The notes: generated by a model not told the origin, from the letters alone. A stretch of 64,000 bases of DNA from Oxytricha trifallax (GCA_000711775.1 ARYC01000357.1:118922-182921); one strand, 5' to 3'; shown: positions 32,371-44,251, counted from the first letter of the stretch. Translations and numbers: made by a program.

Positions 32371-33269
32371 GATCACACAGAAGACAAGACCCATAAAACT
32401 GAACATTGTCTTTCATTAATTGACAAAATACACAGGAGAGAACAGAATAGATGATTAACTTAAATTTAAATTTGATATAAAAAGGCTTGTCCCTTATCTT
32501 AATTACTTAAGAATAGATCGGGGGTCCCCAGAGACCTCAATGTGATTGCATTATTATTATAATTATTATTATTATTATATTATCATACTTCCTGTACCAT
32601 GACTTGTTAATAAAGGTGTTGAAGGTAAAAAAGGCTTCATCTGCGTGTATGAACTTGATGTTATTATCAATAGCCTCTGCATTTAATCATATATATAGTT
32701 TAAATTATTACTATAAAATGGCACTGTAAAATCAATCACTCTCTTCACTCTGTTGACAGTCTTGAAAGTAATACCATTTCTTCTATAAATATTGACTATA
32801 GTCTAAGGAGAGATACGCATGTCAGGAAACTTGCGATGAAACATCACAGCTCGCTAGTCTAATGGAAAGTGTGCCCAATACTTCAAAGTCTTCGAGTCGC
32901 AGAGGAAGTCAATATGAGCCTGAGAGAACTTTTATTTTCTTGCAGGATGCGTTCAACAACCAGAATTAAAATGCTAAACAGCTAGCAAGCAGTGATACCT
33001 AACAGTTGAGGCACTCTTGCGTAATAACTTTGCTATTGCTGCATAATTTAGTACAGGTTTGGCTTAGTCTATATTAATACTTGTACCATACCTAAGCTTA
33101 AGCAGTAAATCTAAATATTACTCATCATAAATAGACCCTAAATTTCGCTAATTTCTATTTCTCATTTTGCAAATTGGCCTAATTTCTCTACTAACCCCAA
33201 TAAGATCCCAACTATACCCTACAAATCAAAGTACTTATAAACCTCACTAAGGGGTTTTGGGGTTTTGAT

Positions 33270-33719
33270 TACCAAGAACAGAAATGATATCTTAGAACAG
33301 CATTGTAATTTTCCTGCAATATTTTATTTAAAGTGCCAGTCCTTGAATGTGCTTAGCTAAATTGTTTATTGGATTTATCGTCTAATACTTACATAACTCT
33401 GCAGGATAACTAATGCTGGAATATAACTTTCTTAGATTTGCTTTTTGTAACATACAAATTTTATTGAGTAACCAGATCCTACATCTCAACAATGTTTAGT
33501 TTTCCTTATTTAAATTATTGATTTCAATTATAATTAAAGTATTTCACTTTTTTTCAGAAATTATGAAAGTAAAGCAAAAAATTAATGTACTATTATTAAA
33601 TTTTCCAAGTGGAATTAATTCTATTTAACATTTATGTAGATGTGGTAATGATATAAAATAAAAGAGTAAAATTTTCAACCATGAAAATAATAAATTTTAT
33701 TGAATCTAACAAGAATGAA
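33270..33719. other. AT-rich spacer between TBE B and a relic TBE end
   Basis: No gene seen. Confidence 0.4.
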
Positions 33720-33804
33720 ATCGATCAAAAGAAACCCTAATCCCCAATATTACCCACAAGAATCAAAGCACATATAAAACTCATTTAGGAGTTTTGGGGT
33801 TTTG
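33720..33804 (-). mobile_element. Relic TBE right end
   Basis: AACCCTAATCCCCAATATTA ... CTCATTTAGGAGTTTTGGGG ends in GGGGTTTTG at 33,804 and resembles the last 85 bp of TBE B (CCCCAATAAGATCCCAACTA ... CTAAGGGGTTTTGGGGTTTTG). It is followed by AAT (33,805-33,807), an ANT site. No partner end or TBE genes lie nearby, so this is a solo, degraded terminus of the B-type subfamily. Confidence 0.75.
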
Positions 33805-33807
33805 AAT

Positions 33808-34483
33808 GTTCTTTCAATGTAATAAGTCAATTATTTAAAAAATTAATATAAAGATTACTACTTTATAAATGACCGTAAGCACGAGTGCCTTGACATAAAA
33901 CGATTTTAATATGTATTATTGTTTTATAATTTTACCATATTAATTCACTACTGTTAACTAGTTCGAGTTTAGTGACTAATATTATTCTAGTGCATTTTTA
34001 TTAATTTCAGATTTTGTTTTTTCAATGTCTTGAAATTTTAAAATAATAAAAATAAACCATTAGAATTTTCGTTATGAACCTTATTTTTGTCATTCTCAAA
34101 TATTATTCTGAGACAATGAAGCCAAACTTTGTTTGTACATAGAGAATTCAAGCTTAAATAACATTAGATGCAAAAGATAAATCATGTTTTTATATTATTT
34201 TAGTAAATGCCTCAAGAACTTGTTAAAAATTAATCTTAATTTTTAATTAAATTATTGTTATAATGAGTAAATTAAATAAATTAAATAAAGTTTATTAAAC
34301 TTTATAATAATCTCAATTCTTTTCTTTATAGCTTTTGATTTAAAGTATTTTTGATATTTATATAAAAATAGAAGTAATTATTTATTAAATATAAGAAAAA
34401 TTTTAATAATCTTAAAACTTAATCTAACTTTATCAATTATTTTAATAAATAATTATTTCTTTTTTTAATGGTTAAATATTTGA
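33808..34483. other. AT-rich stretch with no supported gene
   Basis: No protein-like frame seen. Confidence 0.4.
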
Positions 34484-34747
34484 ATTAATACATCTTTTAT
34501 AACATCAAAGAAAAAGAGCAAGGAATTTCAAAAAGACAGGACTTTAAGAAAAAGGATAAAAATTAAAAGTCTTGAGAAGCACGTTGAAGATCAAGAAGAA
34601 GAGTCAAGCAAGCAGCAATTGGAACCTTTAAATCCCACAGTCACTACAGTCATAGGCAGTATAAGAACCTCAACCTATAACCTTGAAAATTAAAGTGCAA
34701 ATTTACAGTGCTAGAGCAATGTCGGAAGGTGCCTTAAGTCAAAGTGA
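34484..34747 (+). CDS. Basic coding fragment, unknown
   Basis: The frame reads TSKKKSKEFQKDRTLRKRIK, IKSLEKHVEDQEEESSKQQL, PLNPTVTTVIGSIRTSTYNL and ends LQCQSNVGRCLKSK before TGA 34,745. Clear coding texture: a Lys/Arg-rich start that could be nuclear, an acidic Gln helix, then a Ser/Thr part. Protein-like text continues in other frames (VNRSFTSIRGCYLQAHEDIT), so this is a piece of a longer, broken gene or one segment of a scrambled gene. Confidence 0.45.
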
Positions 34748-35031
34748 ACAGAAGCTTCACGTCAATAAGAGGCTGCTACTTGCAGGCACACGAAGATATT
34801 ACTAATTAGTTTGAAAATTAATACCTCAAGTGATTGTTTTTGAAGTAACAAATTGATAATAGCTCTATGTTTAACCTTTTTTTTGTCATAATATAGTATT
34901 GTTTTATATATTTTTTTTTTATTAATCTTAAGCTTCATTAAATATAGGAATATAGTAAAACAACAAATAAATACAATATGCTTTAATAAATATTTTAATT
35001 ACTAATCAAGAATTAAAAATTGAAATTCAAA

Positions 35032-35301
35032 ATGTAACAATTAATAGTAACATCACTAAATGAAATAGAAGAAAAAGAAAGATTATAATTGCTAGCTCGT
35101 AAGAAAAATAAATTACCAAAAAAACTAATATTCGAAAATCCATTTAAATTTTTATTTATATTATAAAATTTCCTTTTATTACAAAGTCGCGACAATAATC
35201 CAACAAAGTTATGTAGGAATGAACAACTTAATAGTACTTTCATTGGATTTCTTACTTATTACTTAATTATTGTAAATTAATTGTTTAAATTGTAGATATG
35301 A
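35032..35301 (+). CDS. Small hypothetical protein, 89 residues
   Basis: ATG 35,032 to TGA 35,299-35,301, one uninterrupted frame: MQQLIVTSLNEIEEKERLQL, ARKKNKLPKKLIFENPFKFL, QSRDNNPTKLCRNEQLNSTF and a hydrophobic C-terminus. The charged N-terminal helix followed by a Leu/Phe-rich segment looks like a real protein. No family recognised. Confidence 0.4.
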
Positions 35302-37639
35302 CTTGACGTAAGTTTATAGAGAGCAGTTTAAGCAAATTCAGAGGGTGATTTAAGACAAATAATACAAAATAGCACTATAATAAACTCTATTCAATGATGA
35401 TAATTATGTATACACTGAAGAATCACTGCTATCTGATGATTGTAATTGAAATGAATATGTGTATTTAAACAAATTCATATGAAAAACGATAATAATTTTA
35501 TAAAGAAATATTTATATTATGTGCAAGTTTCTTGCAATTAAACCTGATGCTATTGTAGAGGACTAGAAAGTAACTCTTAGCTATTAGATGCAGCAATCAA
35601 TTTAATTAATTATTTATACAATAAAATTAGAATAAAATAATATATTTCCTGGTACGTTCATATTCAACGATGCGTCCAAAATTAGGATAAATTTGCTACT
35701 TAATTGCATTCAAAGATTTTTATAAACAATTATATATAAATATAATTTAAGCAAAATTTTTCACTTGATTAAAATTAAATTTCATTAATTTCAATAAATA
35801 TAATTATTTGATTTAAATTCCATTTTTCTAAATTAACAAGCAAGTTTTTATTGAGAAAAATGTGTTAGTGAGAACATGTTCTTGAGCATATTGGTGACAA
35901 CTCAGATCCACTTCTCCTAGTTGCAGTTCTTAGGTACCCATTAAATAAAGTACAGACTGGCAATGACACCTCGTTACTTTTCACCTAAAACACAATAAAT
36001 ATATACCTGATTCTGCTCAAAAGTGAAAGTCTGTGCATTCTTTAGAAATACTTCTAAGTTTTTAATTAAAGTGTTCAAATCATTACAAATGAGAGTTGCA
36101 AAAGTTTATTTGCTTATAAAGTCGCAGTGTATGGCTTCTTAATGAGCAAAATGGAAAATATCAAAGTTACTCATTCGTAATTTTTTATAAAATCGGATAT
36201 GAAGAAGATAGCATAGAAGAATAAAATTTAAATACATGATTTACCCATAAAGTGAAAATTATAATTACTTAAACTAAAATTTTGAAAAATAAAATTGATT
36301 TTACTTAAATATGACTACATACTAATTTAAAATAAAGTATAATAAAAGTTTAAATTTATAGTAAATATAATGATGAAGCTTTTAAAATGATATAAACTTT
36401 AACTAAACACCTGAAAAGAATGTTCAACATATTTTTTCTTCATAAATTGTATGTGATTTTATGAAATATCAAAACAAGTAGCGACAGTTTAGGAATCATT
36501 GCTAATAAATTAGATATAAAAAGATAAATGAATTATATGGCATAAAATATAAATATGAATATGTTTACTTTTCAAAAGCCAGATGTTTAAATATGGTTTG
36601 AATAAAGATTAGAAACAAAATATAATAAAGATAAGAGTTCTATATCAAGAATAACCTCAAATGTTTAATAACTCGACATTATTCATCATTTATTAAATGG
36701 TAATTTTTTTAATTAATTAATTTTCTTGATTATCAGTTTAGATAAGTGAAAATACTAAATCTGTAAATAATTTAGTTAATTCAATCAACTTCTAAATGTT
36801 CTTACAACAAAACAAATTTATAAATTAGACATTCCTTCTAAAGTATAAGGATTCAATTTACCTTGCACAGCTTTATAATCATTAAAGTTCAACGATTTAT
36901 AAAAGCAGTACAAAAAATATTCTAATTGCGATTAATGCATGTAAAGCTACAACGAAGTCTCTAAGAGTGTTCGGTTAGATTGAAAATAGTAAAAAGTTTT
37001 GGAATAAATTAATTTTAGGTTTAAAATTTTAAGAGCGAATAGCAGGTTGAGAAAAGATAAAGTTAACTAACAGTAAAGATAAGAGCTCTAAAAATAAATC
37101 ACTTTCATAAGCATTTCCAAAGGTCAAAATGTATTTTAAAATCTTATTTATAAATATTGAAGCATAGTAAGTTTATTCAGTTTATAAATAGCTAGCTAAA
37201 AAATAAGATCAAATAAGCTTTATAAAATTATTACTTAAATCTCTTCCCCTAACGATTCATGATTTTTTTATGCATGTTTAGTTTCATTATATATGAAGCT
37301 TGTTACTTTTGAAATTGATGAATTAAAAGGTGACATAGTTGAAGAAAACTTGATTAAAGCCAAAACTTTAGAATTTCAATATGAAGTGTTTGATAAAGAG
37401 AATACTATCTATCAAAGATCCTAAAGAAATTAAGAAAAAATCCTAATTCTTCAAATTAAGAATCCATGTATTTAAGTAATCAACTTATAATGCATAATTT
37501 CCTGGCTTAATCTCATACTGAAGTACAAAACTTACTCCAATCTCACCTATTCTCAATTAATTTAATACTAATTAAAAGTTAATATACTGAACTCTCTTCA
37601 CACCAATTATCCTTTTAAAGATTCAAAATAAGATTGTTG
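35302..37639. other. AT-rich stretch with no supported gene
   Basis: Short frames only. 36,840-37,000 has slightly richer text on the plus strand but no convincing protein. Confidence 0.35.
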
Positions 37640-38340
37640 ATAAAAGATCTTATTATTTCAATGTTATAGGGCATTAATTGTCTTTTTATCAAACCCGAGA
37701 CAAACCAGGCGGCAGATCTCGATGATTGCGGTGTGATGGCAATTCATATAACAAACCACTTAGCTTTAGAACTAGTTGGTGAACCTATCCTTCAGATCTT
37801 TGCTAAGGATTGGATAAACATGTAGAGATACTACCTGATGTTCAACCTTGAGGTAGGCCTAATGAGATTGGAGATTGGGAAGTCAGGGATTACAGTCAAA
37901 GAAAAGACGGTAGAAACAATCAGAGAGAGAGAAGGAACGAAATGTTATGGCAAGCAGAACTTGAAGAGTAAGGAAGTCAGAATACGGACATGCACTCATA
38001 GATCGACGTATGGAACGAATAAGTTCTGAAGAACGGAGTTCAGAATCAAATGCAGCTAATTCGTGAAGAATAAGAGGGGAAATTCAGGGAAATAATTGAC
38101 AAAGGAATGGAGTAGAGGAATACCTTTCACACAGACAGTATAAGGTGGTGAGAAGAAGCAGAATGTAATAGGAGCAGTTTGCAAACCCAAATTAGTCTAA
38201 ACCTCACCAGAAATAAACTTAAGACGTCAAAAGCGCATAAGACCAGGAGATGATAAGAAAAGAAGGTGCTAAAACTGAAGGGACGACTAACCAACAGTAC
38301 CTGAATGGAGAGGAGGAAGCAGATTAAAAAGATAAGTGAA
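37640..38340 (+). pseudogene. Ulp1/SENP-like (C48) cysteine protease fragment, frameshifted
   Basis: The frame reads LQGINCLFIKPETN, then DLDDCGVMAIHITNHLALEL and IFAKDWINMQRYYLMFNLE. DCGVxxxxxxNxLAL is the Cys-containing C-terminal part of the Ulp1 fold (Asp before the catalytic Cys-Gly). The His/Asp part that should lie upstream is missing. After NLE the frame changes and continues as a charged Arg/Glu/Gln-rich protein (NEIGDWEVRDYSQRKDGRNN, LEEQGSQNTDMHSQIDVWNE) to a TGA at 38,149 and beyond. The DNA is distinctly GC-richer than its flanks. C48 proteases occur both in SUMO processing and as passengers of DNA transposons. Which applies here is unknown. Confidence 0.55.
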
Positions 38341-39130
38341 ATTTTAAGTTCTAACAGTAAAGGATTACATTTAGCTATTTATACAGCACTATTTAATAAT
38401 TGTGCATATATCTTACCTTAAGTTATTATCCATCTCTCACTAATTGCCTTTTTATCTAAGGATTTGTATTAGTCTAGACCGTGCTCCAATCAATATAGAT
38501 GACAGTTGATTGTCTATAATATTGATTATGAATTTTTCAAAATTAAAAAGTTGTAGTAATTAATTAAGATAACTGATTAGATTTATAATTTTATAGATTA
38601 ATAAATAAGATGGGTTTTAAAAACACATACTGCGATCTAACCTTGCCATATTGTGTTTTTTATTTCGTTCATTAAATATTATGTAAGTTGACCAAATCCA
38701 TTCTTACTTACCGAAATCAATTAGAATTTATAACCTCTAAACTTATCGCTAAATACAACTGATGCTTATCATCTAAGTTAAAAATTTGTATCTTCATCGT
38801 GCGATAATATTAAGCAATCATATTATACTGAGGATTAAAAAATGATCCCTTATACCTAATTATTATTAAAATATTCTTATCATTTTGACTTCGTTAGATA
38901 ACAATCAATTTAGAGAATACATTAAGAAAAGAATGAAAGAAATTTATAATTAAATACTTAGCAATTATATCTGACAGTAACCTCCAAAAAACTTTAAATT
39001 TTCTTCATTTTTAGATGTAAAGTATGATTTAATTTACACTTTCTAATTTATTATAGTTTTTTTTCTATTTTAAATTTTTCAAATTTCCTAATGTTTTGTA
39101 TTTTATTAATATCTTATTTTTAATTTTTTA

Positions 39131-39379
39131 ATGCATATTAGGCTTTAATTGGATGAATATTATAAGAATTATATATTACACATACAGGAAATATATTTGG
39201 GATATAAAAGATTTAATTCCTATATATCCTCTATGAGAGGACTGGACTGGATAGAAGAAGTAGAGATCTGCCAGAAATATCATAAAGGCCTTCTAAAATC
39301 TAGTAATTTAAAAGAAGATGGTATGATTCAGTAATTATAAATATAAAATAAAGTAAGCATGATTCATATAATTTCATGA
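39131..39379 (+). CDS. Small hypothetical protein, 82 residues
   Basis: ATG 39,131 to TGA 39,377-39,379: RLQLDEYYKNYILHIQEIYL, GYKRFNSYISSMRGLDWIEE, VEICQKYHKGLLKSSNLKED. Balanced composition with Tyr-rich helix. Not recognised. The AT-rich segment just upstream (39,070-39,120) carries a dispersed motif also found near 15,570. Confidence 0.4.
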
Positions 39380-39789
39380 AAAAACCTACGACTTGAAACC
39401 AGATTAATTGAATAGTAATTATAGTGGGAATAGTTCTAATGTATAAAAACAATAAAAAAATTATGATTAAAGATCAATAATAAATCAAGTCTAAGATTCA
39501 TGTTTGAATATAACTTAAAAAGTAGTTTCATAATAAAAATAGCGAACCAAGATAAAATTTAAAATGATACTTATAAAACAGAGTAATTTAAGAACAAAAA
39601 CCTTAAGACGATTTTGATAATTCTTACATCTTGGAAAATTTATAGAATTAATCTTTAAAAAAACCAAAATCAGCCTAAAGACTTTATTTAAAGAATTTAA
39701 TTCATGCTAGAAGTTATTAGAGATAGTAAAGAGAGAATAATTTAAATAATTTAAAAATCCCAAAAAAATAACAATACATTCATTAAACA

Positions 39790-40430
39790 TAAAATTACAC
39801 TGAAAACCAAAACTTTGAGTAGGAATTTGTAGATTTTAATTATTTATAGAGGCCTTCTAAGATTAGGCATAAATCAAAAAAATCAATTATTTAGTAAAAT
39901 TAAAAATTGATAAATGCTTTGGATTCTAAATTTGATAAATTATTAAAGAAAAAGCTTAAAAATGAAAAAAAACGATAAAATAAATAACATCTCTTGAGTA
40001 AATAATCAAAATGACTTAAAAATAACTAACTTCTAGCAGTGAGACACATTAGAAGATATATAAGAGAATTATAAACATAGCATTCAATTTTTAATTAATC
40101 AGAGTCAGACATAGACTAGTAGAAAAATATCTGAATGTGAGAAACGATTAGGTAAATTAAATTCATGGTCAGTAGATTTATAGCAGGGTCAAAGAAGATA
40201 ATTAGATCTTCCAAAGTAATTATAAATAAATAAACAAAACAACCACTAAATGCGATACTAAGTCAATATTACACTTACGAGCAAAAGCACGACTAGTAAG
40301 AAATATTTTAAACTGAAAAATTAATAATATAATAGTTCTATATAGGAAAAATTATAAATTTATGGAATTTAATTGGAGTAGTTTTTTTTCTTCTAATAAA
40401 TAATTCTTCAAGATATTTGAAAGAACAATT
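39790..40430 (+). pseudogene. Gln/Lys-rich protein gene fragment, frameshifted
   Basis: First frame: NQNFEQEFVDFNYLQRPSKI, RHKSKKSIIQQNQKLINALD, SKFDKLLKKKLKNEKKRQNK. A frame change near 40,010 and a TGA follow, then DTLEDIQENYKHSIQFLINQ, RKISECEKRLGKLNSWSVDL, QINKQNNHQMRYQVNITLTS to TGA 40,428. Disordered, basic, Gln-rich. No domain recognised. Confidence 0.4.
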
Positions 40431-41784
40431 TAATCAAGTTTATTATATAATTAGTATTTTTTATGTTTCTTCAATTTCCATCATATTTTTTAAAACTGTT
40501 TATTAGAAAATATCTTTTTGATGTTTTTTTTAACTTTAAAAGTATTTCTATAAATCAATAATATATATATATTAGTATAAATTTCTTACCTAAAATAAAA
40601 TTTACTTTAAAAATATTACCAATGTGACTCTCAGACTTGCATGAAACCTCATAGTTTAACCCCAAAACTATAACAATGATAAATTGCTAATGTAAAAATA
40701 AATATGAAATACTTAGCCTCAAAACAGCAAAATGTAATCATAAAAAGTAAACAATAGAATATAAAGACCTTTAAGTAGTATGGCTAAAGTAAGAAGTTAT
40801 GCAAAATAACAATAGATCTAGAACTTTATTTCTAAAATTACTTCGCTTTTGTTAATAATTTAACAAAAAATAAGGTCAATAATATAAGGAGGAGATTCGT
40901 TAAGTATACCCTCAATTCAGTTTTTTGAGCAATTAAAAATCAAATCAGAGTTTTATCTTAAGAGCATTAATTTGATAAAAATTCCAAAAAAACACGAATA
41001 AAATTATTTAACAAAAAATATAGGGTTATTTTAATGAGATATTTCATTAGTATAAAACTCAAAAAATAAATTGATTACATACAATTGAAAAAAAATGACT
41101 TTTATAAACTAAGATTATTTGTGAAAGAATTAGAGGACTTGGAATATTTAAACAAAACATAGTTTTTTAATTTAAAAATGATAAAACCATTAGTAAAAAA
41201 ATAAAAATAGAAGATTATTCTATATAGGAATCAAGATTACTATATCATATGATTTGGATCATAGCCTCACTTAATATTAATAATTATTGATACTTTGGAG
41301 CATCTAGTGATAATAGGCTCTAAAGTCAAATAAAATTAGATTGACAACAACTATCATGCAATATTACATGAAATTTAACTGATATAAAATAAAAAGTGAT
41401 AATTAATGAGAAATATAATCTGAATAACCATTAAGTATATATATATTTATCAATAATTTAATGAGTTAAGAAAATATATGATGATCCTTAAATAAAATTA
41501 ATCACAAACTTCATAATATATTTATAAATCGCAATTTACTTAAGTACTTCAACGTTTTTCTTAGCATGCCCCCCAGCGTCTAGCTCCCTTAATTATTTTA
41601 TATTTTCATGTATAATATCTGGGACTACGCTTTAATATAGCATGATTATAATCATATTTTATGGTCTCATTAATATAATTTTAACAAGATTTTTATGAAA
41701 CCTGGATTATCGATTGCTTAACATCAAGTTCAATTTCATATTGAAAATTATCCTAACGCTACAATCATTAAACAATCTCCATGA
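40431..41784. other. AT-rich stretch with no supported gene
   Basis: No protein-like frame that I can defend. 40,560-40,572 is an AT microsatellite. Confidence 0.35.
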
Positions 41785-42087
41785 TTCTCTTTATTACCCC
41801 TGTACCTTGAAATCAATATAGATTTTGTTCATTTTTATCGAAAGCCTCAAGATATAACTGTAAATTAGCTTGTTATTAAGAATTTCGATAGAGTCACATA
41901 GCAAGCAATGAGGCGAATACAAAATCTACAGATAGTTATTATTGGAGGCAATCAACTCTTTACTTGTAGGTTTTGTTATTGTATTTATAAATCTTATTTT
42001 CAATTAAATAAAAAAATTAAGTAAAATTTGATTAATATTATTATACTGATATCAAGCTTCAATGCTCTTTAAATCTATGTAAACGAT
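41785..42087 (+). CDS. Coding fragment, unknown
   Basis: Reads FSLLPLYLEINIDFVHFYRK, PQDITVNQLVIKNFDRVTQQ, AMRRIQNLQIVIIGGNQLF. Open from the TGA near 41,782 to about 42,087. Plausible protein texture, no family recognised, no clear start. Confidence 0.3.
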
Positions 42088-43419
42088 TAATTTCATGTTT
42101 TTATTACCAGCTAATTAGTAGCAAGAATTAAAATATTAATAATAAGTAAATTTATATTTGTGGATATACATTTCTATCAATAGGTGGCGAATCAATACTA
42201 ATCACATTTCTATCTCATCAAGAATCAACGAAACAAAGGAAATTGCTAATTTTCCACCTATGCTCTTACCCGGTAATAAAGGCCTTTGTATTTTATGATG
42301 GTCAATATAGCCATTTATTTAAAGAATAAAAATGAGAATTAAACCAAGTACTTTCTTACAATATAACTTATGTCAGGATGTTGGAAAGATTTGCCATTAT
42401 TTCTTGAAGTCTATCAAATGACATTTTCTTTTACTTTGTAAATAAAATGGCAATTAAACAAAAGATAAATAACAAGTTGAACAATTTAAATATTTATAGT
42501 TTATGATGAAATTATAATTACCTTGTAAATTTAACTTTGCTTTGATAAATGTAAATATTTAATAATCAACTTACCAATTTATTCACTCCCAAAATCTAGA
42601 AGATGAAGCATTTCCAAAAAACCATATAAAATGATCAATTTTTCGAAGTTTATTATATATTAGCAATTCCTAGTTGTTGATATACTATTATGCTAGAAAT
42701 AATGGGATTTTGATTATTTTATCCCAATACCTTTCTTTATAAAAGCTTTTATTTTACTTTATAAATTTAAATTATAATTTGATTGCTTTATGTAGATGTT
42801 AAGGAAACTGTAATTATTTCAAAATCATTTATTTTTTAATTCTAATCAAATTTCTGATAATAAATGTGATCAAATTAATTGAAAATACTAATAATTTTAG
42901 TAGTTTGAATAAAACAAAATTTGTTTTATGTTAACATTTCTTGTTTGTGATAAGATCCTAATTTATTACTTTTTTGTAAATAATTATATCAATACTTTTA
43001 TCTGGCAATATTTAATTTTATCCTTCTCTATCATTAACCATGACAGCTTCTATATATTTATTAATATGGGTTCTATCCAAATAATAATTTATAAGGGTAA
43101 TAGCTGTTATTAATATTAATTTATAAGAAAATTTATAATAATACAAGAAAGTCTTATAAAAATTTATAGTAGAATTACTCCCAATAAATACAGATACCAT
43201 ATGTAATTTTTAGAGTTGTATAAAATTGTTGAATATAAAGTCTCAAAAGTATTTTAATTCTCACTTTTAATTTGCTCCATGCTTATTCCGCCTACTATCT
43301 CAAACTCATTGCCCTACCCATAATCACTGGATTTACTGATAAATTTATCAAATGATATTCTTACTAGGCATTCCATAAGCAGACTCGCATCTTATTTATT
43401 GATTTCAAAATTAATTTAA
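42088..43419. other. AT-rich stretch with no supported gene
   Basis: Frames at 42,928-43,200 on both strands are Tyr/Ile/Asn-rich low-complexity translations of AT DNA and I do not call them. Confidence 0.35.
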
Positions 43420-43795
43420 ACTAAGTTTCATGAGCTTTTTTACTTATTATGCAGCCTTCTATTCTTTGCAATTTCACTACCTATTTATGGAGTGAGCATT
43501 TGGTCTGAGGGGTCTATATTCTTGCGGATATGCTTTCGAATACACATTTAAAGTTTGCGGATGCCCTACTCTATTAGGACTACTAGTTTGTTTCTCAAAT
43601 TCTATCTTGAAAAAATGTTTCAATTAAACGAATGAAGTTTATGATTGCGAAGATAACTTCAAAACGAGTGATGATATCAACTTCGACAATTTGGTTTAAT
43701 TTTTACTTTAATGTGGGGTTTAGTTTCCAGCGAGATCCATCTTTCATGGCCAAAACCATCTTGTAAACGTACTTTGGTTGATGTGAGGACATATT
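43420..43795 (+). pseudogene. Cys-rich secreted-type protein fragment, frameshifted
   Basis: A hydrophobic leader (LLCSLLFFAISLPIYGVSIW) is followed, after a one-base frame change near 43,495, by a Cys-rich stretch (GLYSCGYAFEYTFKVCGCPT, LVCFSNSILKKCFNQTNEVY, DCEDNFKTSDDINFDNLVQF, LLQCGVQFPARSIFHGQNH). The leader plus regularly spaced Cys suggests a secreted or surface protein. Stop TGA near 43,793. No family recognised. Confidence 0.4.
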
Positions 43796-44251
43796 AAAAA
43801 TAATTTGAATTATTAATATTATAGTATTGCTACTACCTTATTTGTTATGAAAAAGTTAAATATATGGTTCTGATTCGCTTTACTGCATGATTAGAGGATC
43901 ACTTTGATATAAAGTTTGAGAAAGTATTTTATCTCAATACCTTGAATACTTTCAATGACACATTTTTAACTCAGTCTGTCTCTTATTACATTATTAATCT
44001 GATCAAAATCTAATACACAATCCAACAACCTTAATCAACTTTGGCAATTTGCACAAAATGAAAACGCTTAATTTTATCCTTTATGCTATAGAAATCTCAA
44101 AAGCAAAAGTAGTTAGAGTTTGATCCTGCTTGAAATTTAACTACATATTTTCATTGTGTATCATCTAACTAAAGACTGCGTAATCATTCTTTCAAATTTA
44201 GATGAAATTTTTGATTGAATAACTGGATAATTATAATTATATTTTTGCTAC

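Larger units (their letters stand above)
30190..32576 (+). mobile_element. Retroposon-like element 2 with structured 5' region, nested in TBE B
   Basis: Flanked by ATATTATTATAC (30,178-30,189) and ATATTATCATAC (32,577-32,588), a 12-bp target duplication with one mismatch. The 3' end has the motif GATCGGGGGTCCCCAGAGAC followed by an ATT-rich microsatellite tail, shared with element 1 (44,302-45,830). Two overlapping ORFs end just before the tail, as in element 1. A foldback element (30,620-31,484) sits in ORF1. No reverse transcriptase is visible, so it is either non-autonomous or 5'-shortened. Confidence 0.75.
29706..33165 (-). pseudogene. TBE DDE transposase, split by a retroposon and frameshifted
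   Basis: ATG 33,165 (MRNRNQRNLGSIYDEQY), stop 29,706-29,708. The N-terminal half is on the right of the insertion (KYWAHFPLDQRAVMFHRKF, RVKRVIDFTVPFYSNN, IHADEAFFTFNTFIN), the C-terminal half on its left (GLESYVIHPRSIKREQYIE, IIMFVDNLSVQ, PYSPQFNGIEFYW). The retroposon at 30,190-32,576 interrupts it at the tyrosine-rich stretch after SWYRKY. Further frame changes lie near 32,930-32,960, 32,680 and 29,975. The DD34E residues are still readable. Confidence 0.9.
26344..33266. mobile_element. TBE transposon (copy B), second subfamily, 6.9 kb with nested insertions
   Basis: Left end CAAACCCCCAAAACCCC at 26,344, right end its complement at 33,266, ATT on both sides (26,341-26,343; 33,267-33,269). 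Inside the C4A4 part the termini read TTGGTGAGG rather than TTTCAGTAG, and the proteins are clearly diverged from TBE A, so this is a separate subfamily. Gene order is the same. Removing the retroposon (30,190-32,576 plus its duplicated target) and the MITE (29,159-29,574) leaves about 4.1 kb. All three genes are disrupted. Confidence 0.95.

Noticed and set aside
34680..34800. CXC (tesmin-type) Cys domain start (QCQSNVGRCLKSK)
   Set aside because: Only two Cys in the right place, followed by TGA and no CXCXXC continuation in any frame.
42928..43200. Overlapping plus and minus frames of about 60 codons
   Set aside because: Ile/Tyr/Asn-rich translations of AT DNA on both strands, with no distinguishing feature.
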